DNA from: Balneolaceae bacterium
GTDB taxonomy: Bacteria > Bacteroidota > Rhodothermia > Balneolales > Balneolaceae
Direction of reading: 5' to 3'
Assembly (NCBI GenBank): GCA_009711805.1
Contig: VEMX01000002.1
Location: 30,089 to 94,088 of the forward strand
Length of the DNA stretch: 64,000 nt
Shown here: positions 1-9,031 of the stretch, in pieces
Layout: each line of letters begins with the position of its first letter
Numbering within the stretch: the first letter of the stretch is position 1
Notes under the pieces: generated by a model
Told to the model about the DNA's origin: nothing
Database searches by the model: none
Seen by the model: only the letters and a program-made list of their open reading frames with translations
Made by a program: the position numbers and the translations under genes

Positions 1-1297
1 TATTTGCATCCGGAGTATTAGCCCCTATTATGGCATAATCTTCTATTTCTGACCAGAGACCAAATGATCCCTTTTTAAATATGCCAAGGGCATTGTGTTT
101 GGCTTTTACCGAAGTATTGGTGGTTACCAATCCAAATTGGGTACCCAAATCACCTGTAGACTCAATCTCACGGTGCATATAGTTTTTTAGGGAAAAATCA
201 GCTTCTATAAGCTGTAGGAAATTCTGATTGATGACAATTTCTGATTTCAGATCATACTGATACTTTTCCATTTCGATGTCCACTCCATTGGGATGGCCGT
301 TTGGGTCGGGTGGTATTCCGTAGGAATTAAAATATGTACTGAATGCCCCTCCGACATACCCCCAGTCTTTAACCCAGCTGAGTCCTGCAGCGCTGTTAGT
401 GGAATTAAAATAGGTGTTTTCGATATCACCTTCAGGGGTTTGGGTATTCAAGGCGGTGCGGCCGTTTAAATTGAAACTGAGAGCCAGGTTCTTATAGGGG
501 ATAGTAGCATCGAGTGCACCGGAGAAGCCGGTATTAACAGTTTCGCCATCTAAAGTAAGGCTGCCACGTATTCGGTTTGGTACCGTTGTTTTAATTTGAT
601 TGCGAACCACATTAATAACTCCCCCAATGGCATTAGCACCATATGCCAGGGCAGAAGGTCCCCGTGCAATTTGTACTTCCTGGGCAGAAATAGGGTCAAC
701 CGTAACCGCATGATCAGCTGATTGGTCGGATACATCTCCCGAACGCATTCCGTCTTGTAAAATAAGGACCCGTTCATCCCCTAATCCCCGGATTACAGGT
801 CTGCCCGGGGCACTGCCCATTTTGCGCTCGTCAAAACCCGGCAGGTTTGCCAGTGTCTCAGATAGCGTAGCTCCAAGATTCCTTCTCAGGTCGTTGCCTA
901 ACACTTTTCGGGAGGCGTCTTCAAGGCTCGATCCCTCCAGGCGCCCGGTTTCACCAACTATTTCTATCGACTGTGAACCCAGGACCGTTGGGTGAAGCCG
1001 TATCTGAAGTTCAATATCTTTGTCAACAATGGTTATTTCCTGCGACTGCGTTAAATAGCCGATACGATGCACCGTAAGGGTATAACTGCCAATAGGGATA
1101 TTTTTAAGTTCAAAGTAGCCATTGGATTCGGCCACAACGGTACGGTTTAGTTCTTCAAGATGAACGTAGGCAAATGAGATAGGCTCTTCTGATTCACTAT
1201 CCGTAATAGTACCTTTTATTATAAAACTGTCTTCTCCCGGAGTAACATCAGATAGATGTACCCCGAGAAGAAGCAGTATTAATGCTAAGTAATTCAA
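1..1297 (-). CDS. TonB-dependent outer-membrane receptor, metal type, partial
   Basis: Outer-membrane TonB-dependent receptor; the C-terminal barrel lies beyond the left edge. The reverse strand reads open from a TTG at 1297: hydrophobic signal segment (NYLALILLLLG), a CarboxypepD-like beta domain (about residues 25-105), then a plug with PVIRGLGDERVLILQDG, SADHAVTVDP and RGPSALAYGANAIGGVINV. A plug with DHAV-VDP and RGPxxLxYG resembles ZnuD-like and other metal receptors (family knowledge). The gene follows a His-rich lipoprotein and a small Cys/His protein, which favours a metal substrate (inference). The TTG is the codon immediately after the upstream TAA and in the same frame, so translation is probably coupled. 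No in-frame ATG lies near the N-terminus. Confidence 0.9.
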   Translation of the reverse strand, partial: MNYLALILLLLGVHLSDVTPGEDSFIIKGTITDSESEEPISFAYVHLEELNRTVVAESNGYFELKNIPIGSYTLTVHRIGYLTQSQEITIVDKDIELQIRLHPTVLGSQSIEIVGETGRLEGSSLEDASRKVLGNDLRRNLGATLSETLANLPGFDERKMGSAPGRPVIRGLGDERVLILQDGMRSGDVSDQSADHAVTVDPISAQEVQIARGPSALAYGANAIGGVINVVRNQIKTTVPNRIRGSLTLDGETVNTGFSGALDATIPYKNLALSFNLNGRTALNTQTPEGDIENTYFNSTNSAAGLSWVKDWGYVGGAFSTYFNSYGIPPDPNGHPNGVDIEMEKYQYDLKSEIVINQNFLQLIEADFSLKNYMHREIESTGDLGTQFGLVTTNTSVKAKHNALGIFKKGSFGLWSEIEDYAIIGANTPDAN

Positions 1298-1774
1298 TTA
1301 GTTACTCTGGTCTTCTACATTAATGGGAATTGGCTTAGTTGTAAAATCAGAGTGATCGCCATGGAGCAGCTTGAGGGTTAGCTGCGTGCTTCCGCCGGAT
1401 TCACCGTGTAAATGGAAACTCCAGGTTCCGTCTTCAGCATGTTGCTCAAACTCTGCCACTCCAGAGGTGGAGAATTGAGAACTGAGGCTGACTTCATCTT
1501 CTTCAGGCTGAAATTGATCTCCTTCATCATCAATAAAATAAATGGTGATAAGATCGGTTTCCTGTCCAACGGTAAGATTGAACTGTCCACTTATTTCCTG
1601 GCCGGGAAGCTGTTCAATTACATTTTGACCATTCATTTTCAGAACAAAACCTTCTGCATGAATTTCTTCTTCCTCCTCATTAGCCGTTGAATTGGAGCAT
1701 GAAGAGATAGTAAATAATACGAACGACAATACGAAAGCAGTTTTTACCGCTGAAAAAAGGGTATAATTTTTCAT
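1298..1774 (-). CDS. His-rich lipoprotein next to TonB receptor
   Basis: Predicted lipoprotein of 158 residues with a signal peptide and lipobox (FTISSC). An acidic stretch (NEEEEEIHAEG) follows the lipid-anchor Cys. The body looks like beta-sandwich sequence and ends in a His-rich part (EQHAEDGTWSFHLHGE, LLHGDHSDF) that could bind a divalent metal. Its stop codon touches the TTG start of the TonB receptor, and a Cys/His membrane protein lies upstream on the same strand, so the three probably form one operon. I do not recognise a named family; a periplasmic or surface metal-handling role is inferred from residue content and context only. Confidence 0.8.
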   Translation of the reverse strand: MKNYTLFSAVKTAFVLSFVLFTISSCSNSTANEEEEEIHAEGFVLKMNGQNVIEQLPGQEISGQFNLTVGQETDLITIYFIDDEGDQFQPEEDEVSLSSQFSTSGVAEFEQHAEDGTWSFHLHGESGGSTQLTLKLLHGDHSDFTTKPIPINVEDQSN

Positions 1775-1834
1775 TTAGTTATAATGACTTTGTTACAATT
1801 AAAAATAAAATAATAGGTAAGAATGAGTGGGTAA

Positions 1835-2146
1835 CTAAGTCAATAACGGAGGTGCTCGTCCAAAATTGGAGGAAGGTAGTTCCTTAAATAGGATTAACTC
1901 CGTTTCATCAATCAAATATTCAACAAAGGACAGGTTTGCAGTAGTAACAATTGGACTATTGAAAGAATAGCCAGATGTTAGGATACAAACAGGACATACT
2001 GTTGAATTGACTCTATAATGTTGCTCAGTAGGGCTGTGATCGAGGCACTCCATAGACTCGTTATGGTAGTGGGAGAGCGACAGTAGTAAGCCAACTACCG
2101 AAGCGGTAAAAAGCAAAACCGATAAAAATGAGTTTACTTTCCTCAA
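1835..2146 (-). CDS. Small Cys/His membrane or exported protein
   Basis: Protein of 103 residues with one N-terminal hydrophobic segment (SFLSVLLFTASVVGLLLSL) followed by SHYHNESMECLDH and a CPVC motif, residues often used to bind soft or divalent metals. Small proteins of this look commonly precede metal TonB receptors in Bacteroidota (general knowledge, not verified here). It is the first gene of the three-gene minus-strand cluster, 60 bases from the lipoprotein. The C-terminal third (LILFKELPSSNFGRAPPLLT) has no recognisable motif. Confidence 0.7.
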   Translation of the reverse strand: MRKVNSFLSVLLFTASVVGLLLSLSHYHNESMECLDHSPTEQHYRVNSTVCPVCILTSGYSFNSPIVTTANLSFVEYLIDETELILFKELPSSNFGRAPPLLT

Positions 2147-2256
2147 GATGAAACGAATAGGTTAACAGATTTTTGGCTGTGAATGATATCAAAAACTAAA
2201 GTAAGAATATACCGCTTTTCTGCATCTATTACAGAATTTAAAGAATTAAAGGACAT

Positions 2257-2595
2257 ATGACAGAATTAATACAGACCCTACAGGAATGGTTTTTTGGTTT
2301 AGGAAAACAATATGGGGTAAATCCGATTGTTTTCGGAAGTATATATGTGGGGGCCATTCCTTTTTTTACACTCAGTATTGCATGGCTAATTCGGAATTAC
2401 CGGAAGAATAAATCAATCATATTACCCACTCTTTCCGCTTCCTTCTTCTTTATTTCAGCCTATCTGTATTTAATTATAGTTGGCCATAATGTTCCCTGGT
2501 GGGTATATGGCGTAGTGGTACTAATGATTGTTTACGGAGGATACACCACGACAAAAAAAGTACGAAGAAGAATTCATAAGGTAGACAAAGGCTGA
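2257..2595 (+). CDS. Small inner-membrane protein, three TM segments
   Basis: Uncharacterised protein of 112 residues with three hydrophobic stretches (about 24-45, 54-74 and 79-95) and a basic C-terminus (TTKKVRRRIHKVDKG), so the tail is probably cytoplasmic. It reads divergently from the metal-receptor cluster across a 110-base spacer. No catalytic motif is visible, and the product cannot be named from sequence. Confidence 0.75.
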   Translation: MTELIQTLQEWFFGLGKQYGVNPIVFGSIYVGAIPFFTLSIAWLIRNYRKNKSIILPTLSASFFFISAYLYLIIVGHNVPWWVYGVVVLMIVYGGYTTTKKVRRRIHKVDKG

Positions 2596-2770
2596 TTGTC
2601 TTTGATAAAAACCGGTATTGATATCTTTTCGACTTGTAAATGAAGTGAGGAAAATAAAAAAACCGTTTTAATACACATATACTTCATATTTCTTTTCGAT
2701 AATGCTTGTGTTCAGATTCGCTTGCGGTATTTATAAAATCAACTGTCAAGGGGCTTTGAAAAACCAAGGA

Positions 2771-2867
2771 TTTTGTTCAATGTCAAGGCCAGAAGGAGGC
2801 TGGAACCGTAGCATATAACCCGTATTCGAGGATTTCAACCGACGGATAACGCAGATATTGGGTAAAA
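2771..2867 (+). ncRNA. Candidate structured RNA or mobile repeat upstream of ppdK
   Basis: Bases 2771-2784 pair with 2854-2867 in a 14-bp stem that needs four G-U pairs, which points to RNA rather than a DNA palindrome. Inside lie a CCAG/CTGG hairpin and a CCGT/ACGG pairing. It sits in the 371-base gap 2596-2966, about 100 bases before the ppdK start. It could be a 5' leader element, an independent small RNA or an interspersed repeat. I see no other feature in that gap. Confidence 0.45.
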
Positions 2868-2966
2868 GACCGGTTTTATAGAGCTTTCTGTCATTACGAG
2901 AGTTAGGAGTACAAACCCGGAAAGAACAGGTACAATTTCCCTTTAACTAATCGAGAAAGAATAGTC

Positions 2967-5645
2967 ATGGAAACTCAAAGCAAATATGTTTATCGATTTG
3001 GTTTTTTAAATACCGATGGAAATAAGACAATGAAAGAATTATTGGGCGGAAAAGGAGCTAATCTGGCTGAGATGAGCACAATAGGCATTCCGGTACCTCC
3101 TGGTTTTACAATTTCAACCAAAGCTTGTCGGGAGGTTATCTCCAACCAAATGAGTTGGCCCGCCTCTTTAAACAAACAAGTTGTAAAGGGGATACAGCAT
3201 ATTGAGGAAGAAATGGACAGCTACTTCGGAAACGAGAAGAATCCATTGCTGGTGTCGGTACGGTCGGGAGCTGCGGTATCAATGCCGGGAATGATGGATA
3301 CTATCCTGAATTTGGGAATGAACGATAAAGTAGCTGAAGGATTGATTAAAATAACCGGGAATGAGCGTTTTGTATATGACAGCTACCGCCGGTTTATAGA
3401 TATGTTTGGTGATGTTGTAATGGGAGTAAGCCATGAACATTTTGAGGAAGCAATGGAAAAGCTTAAACAAGAAGTGGGTGTTACAAGAGATTTGGAGTTG
3501 ACGACCAGTCACTTGCGGGAGCTTACCGACCGGTATAAGGCCATATACAGAAAAAACACAGGGCATATGTTCCCCGAAGATCCTATTGAACAATTGAAGT
3601 ATGCAATTAATGCTGTATTCGATTCATGGAACAGTAGCCGGGCGGTCAAGTATCGCGAGATTAGCGGGATCTATGGATTGATAGGTACTGCGGTGAATGT
3701 GCAGGCTATGGTATTTGGAAATATGGGAGAGAAAAGTGGCACGGGTGTGTGCTTCAGCCGAAATCCCGCTACGGGAACTCCCGAATTGTATGGAGAGTTC
3801 TTACTGGATGCCCAGGGTGAAGATGTGGTTGCCGGAATACGGACACCCCGCCCTATAGCTGAGCTCGAAACACAAAACCCTGTGATATATAAAGAGCTGG
3901 AAGGCTACATCAGGGACCTGGAGGTACATTATAAAAATATGCAGGATATTGAGTTTACGATACAGGCAGGTACGCTTTATATACTGCAAACAAGGAATGG
4001 AAAAAGAACAGGGAATGCAGCTATAAAGATTGCGGTGGATTTAGTTGAAGAAGGAGTGCTGGAAAAAAAAGAAGCAATTCTGGATTTGGTAGACCCAGGA
4101 CATATAGAACAGTTGCTGCACCCTCAGTTTAAAGACGATACCTTAAATGGCTATAAGCTGCTGGGTAAAGGTTTGCCCGCTTCTCCGGGAGCAGCAGTAG
4201 GTAAAGTGGTGTTCGATTCTGAAAAAGCTGAAGAAGCCGCTGAAAATGGTGAAAAGGTGATATTGGTACGCATAGAAACCAGTCCCGAAGATGTAGGTGG
4301 AATGTCTGCCTCTCAGGGTATACTAACCTCCAGAGGAGGAATGACAAGCCATGCAGCCGTAGTTGCCCGGGGGTGGGGGAAGCCTTGTGTGGCAGGGTGT
4401 AATGATATCGTGATAAATTATAAATCAGCATCTTTTACCAACGGTGAGTATACCGTTAAAGAAGGAGACTGGATTTCACTAAATGGAAATTCAGGTAAAG
4501 TGATATTGGGCAAGAAAGAACTTGCTCAGCCCAGCTTTAGCAAGGAATATCATACCTTTATGAAGTGGGTGAATTCTGTTGAATTAATGCAGGTAAGAGC
4601 CAATGCAGAAACACCAGAAGATGCCAAAATCGCTCGCGATTATGGGGCCAGGGGTATTGGCCTTGCACGAACCGAGCATATGTTTTTTAAACCCGGAAGG
4701 ATAAAATATATGCGGAAAATGATTATAGCCGAAACAGAAAAGGAACGGAGGGCAGCGTTGCGCTATTTGTTGCCGTTTCAAAAGCAGGATTTTATTGACA
4801 TCTTTGAAGTCATGGAGGGACTTCCTGTTACCATTCGGTTGTTAGATCCTCCCCTGCATGAATTTCTTCCACAAAAAAAAGAAGAAATAGCAGAGACCGC
4901 AGCACAGCTGGGAGTAAGCAGTAAGTTTCTGAATGAGAAGATACAGCAACTTAAAGAGTTTAACCCCATGCTGGGACATAGAGGATGCCGCCTGGGTATC
5001 AGCTATCCCGAAATTACCGAAGTACAGGCACAGGCTATTATTGAAGCCGCTTTAGAGCTGAAGAAAAAGGGAATGGAAGTACTGCCCGAAATAATGGTGC
5101 CGCTGGTAGGGAGCCTGGAGGAATTCAGAGATCAGCGTAGAATTATAGATGAAGTTGCTGCCCATATATTTAAAGTAAAAGGGGAGCGGGTTGATTACCT
5201 CGTGGGAACTATGATTGAGATTCCACGAGCTGCTATAATGGCAGATCAAATAGCTGATGAGGCTGATTTCTTTTCCTTTGGAACCAACGATCTCACCCAA
5301 CTTACCTATGGCTTCAGTCGGGATGATGTAGCCAAGTTTCTTCCTGTATATCTGGAGAAAGGGATTCTCAGAGAAGATCCTTTTCAGGTCTTGGATAAAG
5401 AGGGTGTAGGCCAGTTTGTGCAGGCAGGAACCCGGTTGGGGCGTATGGAGAACACCTCCCTGAAGATTGGAATATGTGGCGAACATGGTGGAGAGCCTAA
5501 GAGCATAGATTTTGCCTATAACACGGGCTTGGATTATGTATCCTGCTCTCCATACCGTGTGCCGGTAGCTCATTTGGCATCAGCTCAGGCGGTATTAAGA
5601 AGAAAAAAGGATGAGAATCAAGAGGAGAAGGTCTATTTGCCATAA
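2967..5645 (+). CDS. ppdK: Pyruvate, phosphate dikinase
   Basis: Interconverts pyruvate, ATP and phosphate with phosphoenolpyruvate, AMP and pyrophosphate in the cytosol. The 892-residue length fits the family. Order: N-terminal ATP-grasp domain (LGGKGANLAEM, VSVRSGAAVSMPGMMDT, QTRNGKRTG), the swivelling phosphohistidine domain (GGMTSHAAVVARGWGKPC, His near residue 462), then the PEP-binding TIM barrel (GARGIGLARTEHMFF, GTNDLTQ, GICGEHGG, catalytic Cys near residue 860 in VSCSPYRVP). It starts at an ATG 370 bases after the preceding gene, with a structured element in between, and is followed after 84 bases by a flavin disulfide reductase. Confidence 0.97.
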   Translation: METQSKYVYRFGFLNTDGNKTMKELLGGKGANLAEMSTIGIPVPPGFTISTKACREVISNQMSWPASLNKQVVKGIQHIEEEMDSYFGNEKNPLLVSVRSGAAVSMPGMMDTILNLGMNDKVAEGLIKITGNERFVYDSYRRFIDMFGDVVMGVSHEHFEEAMEKLKQEVGVTRDLELTTSHLRELTDRYKAIYRKNTGHMFPEDPIEQLKYAINAVFDSWNSSRAVKYREISGIYGLIGTAVNVQAMVFGNMGEKSGTGVCFSRNPATGTPELYGEFLLDAQGEDVVAGIRTPRPIAELETQNPVIYKELEGYIRDLEVHYKNMQDIEFTIQAGTLYILQTRNGKRTGNAAIKIAVDLVEEGVLEKKEAILDLVDPGHIEQLLHPQFKDDTLNGYKLLGKGLPASPGAAVGKVVFDSEKAEEAAENGEKVILVRIETSPEDVGGMSASQGILTSRGGMTSHAAVVARGWGKPCVAGCNDIVINYKSASFTNGEYTVKEGDWISLNGNSGKVILGKKELAQPSFSKEYHTFMKWVNSVELMQVRANAETPEDAKIARDYGARGIGLARTEHMFFKPGRIKYMRKMIIAETEKERRAALRYLLPFQKQDFIDIFEVMEGLPVTIRLLDPPLHEFLPQKKEEIAETAAQLGVSSKFLNEKIQQLKEFNPMLGHRGCRLGISYPEITEVQAQAIIEAALELKKKGMEVLPEIMVPLVGSLEEFRDQRRIIDEVAAHIFKVKGERVDYLVGTMIEIPRAAIMADQIADEADFFSFGTNDLTQLTYGFSRDDVAKFLPVYLEKGILREDPFQVLDKEGVGQFVQAGTRLGRMENTSLKIGICGEHGGEPKSIDFAYNTGLDYVSCSPYRVPVAHLASAQAVLRRKKDENQEEKVYLP

Positions 5646-5729
5646 AACAGATGAAGCAGTATGTATCAACAAAAAGGGGAAAAAATGGTATCATCCAGCC
5701 ATAGATGAAAATCCAATATCAAGGATCTT

Positions 5730-7214
5730 ATGGCAGGATATGATTTTGACATGGTTGTAATTGGTGGCGGAGCTGCCGGGCTAACTGCATCGGGTATAGC
5801 TGCGAATTTTGGTGCTAAAACTATGATGATTGAAGCAGAAAGGCTGGGTGGAGATTGTACCTGGACGGGGTGTATTCCCAGTAAAGCATTGCTTAAAGCA
5901 GGAAAGGTAGCCCGCCAAATGAGGAATGCAAGCCAATACGGGCTGATTGAGAAAGAAGCCGAAATCAACTTCAAAAAAATTATACAGCACGTGGATGAAG
6001 TTCGCAGAAAGGTATACCATGATGCCGACCGCCCGGAGATTTTTGAAGAAATGGGCATTGAGGTAGTTAAAGGTACAGCCTCATTTAAAGATGATCATAC
6101 AATTTCCATTGCTGGAAGTGAAGAGGGAGAGCGGATGGTAACCTCTAAGTATTTTATTATAGCTACCGGCGCTAAAGCCTGGGTGCCTTCAATTCCGGGG
6201 CTTGATCAGGTTGACTATTTAACTAATGAATCTCTTTTTGAGACCGAAACATTTCCCAGCAAACTTATCATTATTGGGGGAGGGCCGATCGGGACAGAAA
6301 TGTCGCAGGCATTTGCTCATCTCGGAAGTAAGGTGACTGTAATTGATGTGGCAGATCGTATTTTAGCCAAGGATGATGCAGACTTAGCACAGATTTTGCA
6401 AAAAGAATTACAGAAAGACGGAGTAGGCTATGAACTTGGTTCGGATGTAAAAAAAGTAGAAAAGAAAGGGGAACAGCTTCTGGTACATATAGAAAAGGAT
6501 GGAGCTGAGAAAGTAATAACCGGCGATCAGCTGCTGATGGCCACGGGAAGACGTGCCAATATACATACGCTGGAGCTTGATAAAGCAGGTGTAAAAACCG
6601 AAAAGGGAAGTATTGCCGTGGATAATGCATGCCGCACTAATGTCAGGCATATATATGCTGCGGGAGATGTTACCGGTAGATACCAGTTTACCCACATGAG
6701 TGAACATATGGCGAAAGTGGCTGCTACCAAAGCTCTTCTTAAAGTGGTTCCAATGAAGATAGATCACAAACATGTACCATGGGTAACATTTACAAGCCCT
6801 GAACTGGCACATGTTGGAGCTACTGAACAGGAGCTAAAGAGCAAGAACGAAAACTATGAAGTGTATCGTTTTCCGTATTCAAAAATTGACCGTGCTATAT
6901 CTGAAAGTGAAGATGCAGGGATGATAAAAATATTTGCCAAAAAAATGTCAGGAAAAATATTAGGAGCATCTGTGGTAGGCGCCCATGCCGGAGAGTTTAT
7001 TTCGGAGTATGCCCTTGCGATGAAAAATGGTGTTTCGATGAAGGGAATAGCTGATACCATTCATCCCTATCCCAGTTGGGGATTGGGAGCCCGCCGGGCC
7101 GCTGATCAATGGTATATTAAAAATCAGCGTGAATGGGTTGTGAAACTCATTCAAAAAATATTTGGCTATAATGGCCAGGTTCCTGACTACAGTGACAAAA
7201 ACCGTGTGGTATAA
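5730..7214 (+). CDS. Class I pyridine nucleotide-disulfide oxidoreductase (LPD/MerA-like)
   Basis: FAD/NAD(P)-dependent oxidoreductase of 494 residues. Visible: FAD dinucleotide fold (VVIGGGAAGLTASG, 9-22), redox-active Cys pair (GGDCTWTGCIPSKALL; C43 and C48), second nucleotide fold (IIIGGGPIGTEMSQAFAHLG), the FAD motif IYAAGDVTG and a C-terminal interface with HPYPSW (His near 445). In lipoamide dehydrogenase and mercuric reductase the His is followed by a Glu (HPxxxE); here that Glu position is Gly. There is no C-terminal Cys pair as in MerA and no 2-oxoacid dehydrogenase gene nearby, so the substrate is open; calling it LPD or MerA would be over-specific. Confidence 0.85.
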   Translation: MAGYDFDMVVIGGGAAGLTASGIAANFGAKTMMIEAERLGGDCTWTGCIPSKALLKAGKVARQMRNASQYGLIEKEAEINFKKIIQHVDEVRRKVYHDADRPEIFEEMGIEVVKGTASFKDDHTISIAGSEEGERMVTSKYFIIATGAKAWVPSIPGLDQVDYLTNESLFETETFPSKLIIIGGGPIGTEMSQAFAHLGSKVTVIDVADRILAKDDADLAQILQKELQKDGVGYELGSDVKKVEKKGEQLLVHIEKDGAEKVITGDQLLMATGRRANIHTLELDKAGVKTEKGSIAVDNACRTNVRHIYAAGDVTGRYQFTHMSEHMAKVAATKALLKVVPMKIDHKHVPWVTFTSPELAHVGATEQELKSKNENYEVYRFPYSKIDRAISESEDAGMIKIFAKKMSGKILGASVVGAHAGEFISEYALAMKNGVSMKGIADTIHPYPSWGLGARRAADQWYIKNQREWVVKLIQKIFGYNGQVPDYSDKNRVV

Positions 7215-7231
7215 GCTGAGGGATACAGAAG

Positions 7232-8842
7232 TTAGTTCAATATTTCAGTCATAGTCCATTTTCCTGCCTCGGGTTTGGAAGAGACAACTTTTGCAGCATT
7301 GTTTCCATCCGGATTTGGAATTGTATAGGTGACTTCATTGCTGGTAATATCGTTATCATCAACCAGAGAAATAACGACTTCCAAATCTTGTTGACTGCCA
7401 TAGGAGAAGCAGCCTTGTATTTCAATCTTTCCGGAGAGTTGAGCATTTGAGTTATTTACATCTGTGATCCAAAACCCAGAAGATCCCGCAGGTAAAAAAG
7501 ACCAGTCCACTTTAGCTTGTACGCCTTCTGGCAATCCCAGGGGGGCCGAAAACTGAGTATACATTTTGATCTTGTGATCATAGGAGACGCACTGATCTTC
7601 CATAAAGCTGTAGCTGGAAGCTGTAAGCTGAGTACTGCATTCAGAGGAAGTTTCACCATTACTGCACACAAAGGTAGTGAGAGATGAAGAATCTATCGTT
7701 TTTAAATCTTGATAAAAATAATCAGTCGAATATAGCAGCGGGCTCATGTTTGTATTGGCCAAAAGGCTGACAAGGGCAGGTATAACTACATTACTTTCCG
7801 ATTTCCGAATTCCTTTTTCCCTTAACTCCTGGATTAAAACATCAGAAATAACAGATTTTTGGGACACATATTTAGATCGAATCGTATTAAAAATTTCACT
7901 AAAAGGGATGCTTTGTTTCTGGCTGTTGTCTGCTAAAAGTTTACTTTTTATGGAGTTGATTCCCCGGGCTTCGGTAGGAGATAATCCTATAGATTTAAAG
8001 AGGATAAATAAAGCATCTTCAATTACGCGTTCTTTTCTCTGCAGAGATACTTCTGGGCTGATCCCAATTTCAAATTTAACATAGTTATTTTGCAAGGGGA
8101 TATTTTGTACTACATCAGTATTAAACTCTCCATGCAATTTTGAAAATAGTTTGCCAGAGATTTTTTCTTCATAGAAAATCTCTCCGGTCGATACATTTTT
8201 ACCCCTAATGTGGTAGGGTATGTACGATTTGTTGCTGAGTTTAATAGCCTGTTCACCGGTCGACTCAATTTCAATATCAGGTTTGCTGAACGATCGCTCG
8301 GAGGTAAAAGGGGAGAGGTCGTCAGAGATTGTAGCTAATAGTGTATTCAGCAGCTCAAAAGTCTGGGAATCTGTAGCAAAGGATGTGTTGTTATCCGCGA
8401 GGAAACGAATGCGGTTAGCCAGGAGCTGGAACTCATCCCGCTTAGCTACTACTTGTCTGAATTCCGTTTTTGATACATCTGTAAGAGGGGTTGAAAAAAA
8501 GTAAGAGAGTGTTATGGCTGTTTCATGAGCACCAATTTTAAGAGACTCTTCCTCATTAGGCATTGCAATAAAAAGAAGGTGATCCTGATCATTCAAAGCG
8601 GCTACTATTTTCGAAAGTGAATTGGCGGGAACTCTAAGGGAATTCTGTTCTATAGCCACTCTTTCGGTGAGACTTATCAGGTCAGTTAAATGGGAAGTCG
8701 CTTTTGTAGTGATATTCTTTTCAAATTCAACGGCTACTTCTTTGGTGGGAATTTGAGTTTCGGATTCACTTTGTATGATGGTTGATTCTTCGCATCCGAT
8801 AAATGCAATTAAAACAAATAAAGGGAAGATGAGCTTTTTCAT
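7232..8842 (-). CDS. Large lipoprotein, unknown function
   Basis: Predicted lipoprotein of 536 residues. The ATG at 8842 is preferred over one 12 codons upstream because it puts a proper signal peptide and lipobox (MKKLIFPLFVLIAFIGC) at the N-terminus. The first two thirds look mostly helical. Around residue 405 Cys residues appear (TFVCSNGETSSECSTQL), followed by a beta-rich C-terminal part (AKVDWSFLPAGSSGFWITDV, VVISLVDDNDITSNEVTYTI) that resembles an Ig-like fold. It converges on the disulfide reductase with 17 bases between. I do not recognise the family. Confidence 0.8.
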   Translation of the reverse strand: MKKLIFPLFVLIAFIGCEESTIIQSESETQIPTKEVAVEFEKNITTKATSHLTDLISLTERVAIEQNSLRVPANSLSKIVAALNDQDHLLFIAMPNEEESLKIGAHETAITLSYFFSTPLTDVSKTEFRQVVAKRDEFQLLANRIRFLADNNTSFATDSQTFELLNTLLATISDDLSPFTSERSFSKPDIEIESTGEQAIKLSNKSYIPYHIRGKNVSTGEIFYEEKISGKLFSKLHGEFNTDVVQNIPLQNNYVKFEIGISPEVSLQRKERVIEDALFILFKSIGLSPTEARGINSIKSKLLADNSQKQSIPFSEIFNTIRSKYVSQKSVISDVLIQELREKGIRKSESNVVIPALVSLLANTNMSPLLYSTDYFYQDLKTIDSSSLTTFVCSNGETSSECSTQLTASSYSFMEDQCVSYDHKIKMYTQFSAPLGLPEGVQAKVDWSFLPAGSSGFWITDVNNSNAQLSGKIEIQGCFSYGSQQDLEVVISLVDDNDITSNEVTYTIPNPDGNNAAKVVSSKPEAGKWTMTEILN

Positions 8843-9031
8843 TTGAGTCGTCTTGATTTTGGTATTCTCTCTGCTCATTAAAATATTAAAAAAATTTAAT
8901 ATTAAAAATTATTAATATAAAAAATAAAAGAAATTACTCCTGAATTGATAAAAGGCTAAAGAAAGGTCTAAGCTAAGAAGGAGTTAGCTGATAGGCTGGC
9001 AGGGATATCCCCGGGAATTAGGGAGGGAGAG

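Noticed and set aside
5052..5573. Open frame of 173 codons antisense to ppdK
   Set aside because: It lies fully inside ppdK, lacks a ribosome-binding site and has no protein-like motif; a shadow frame.
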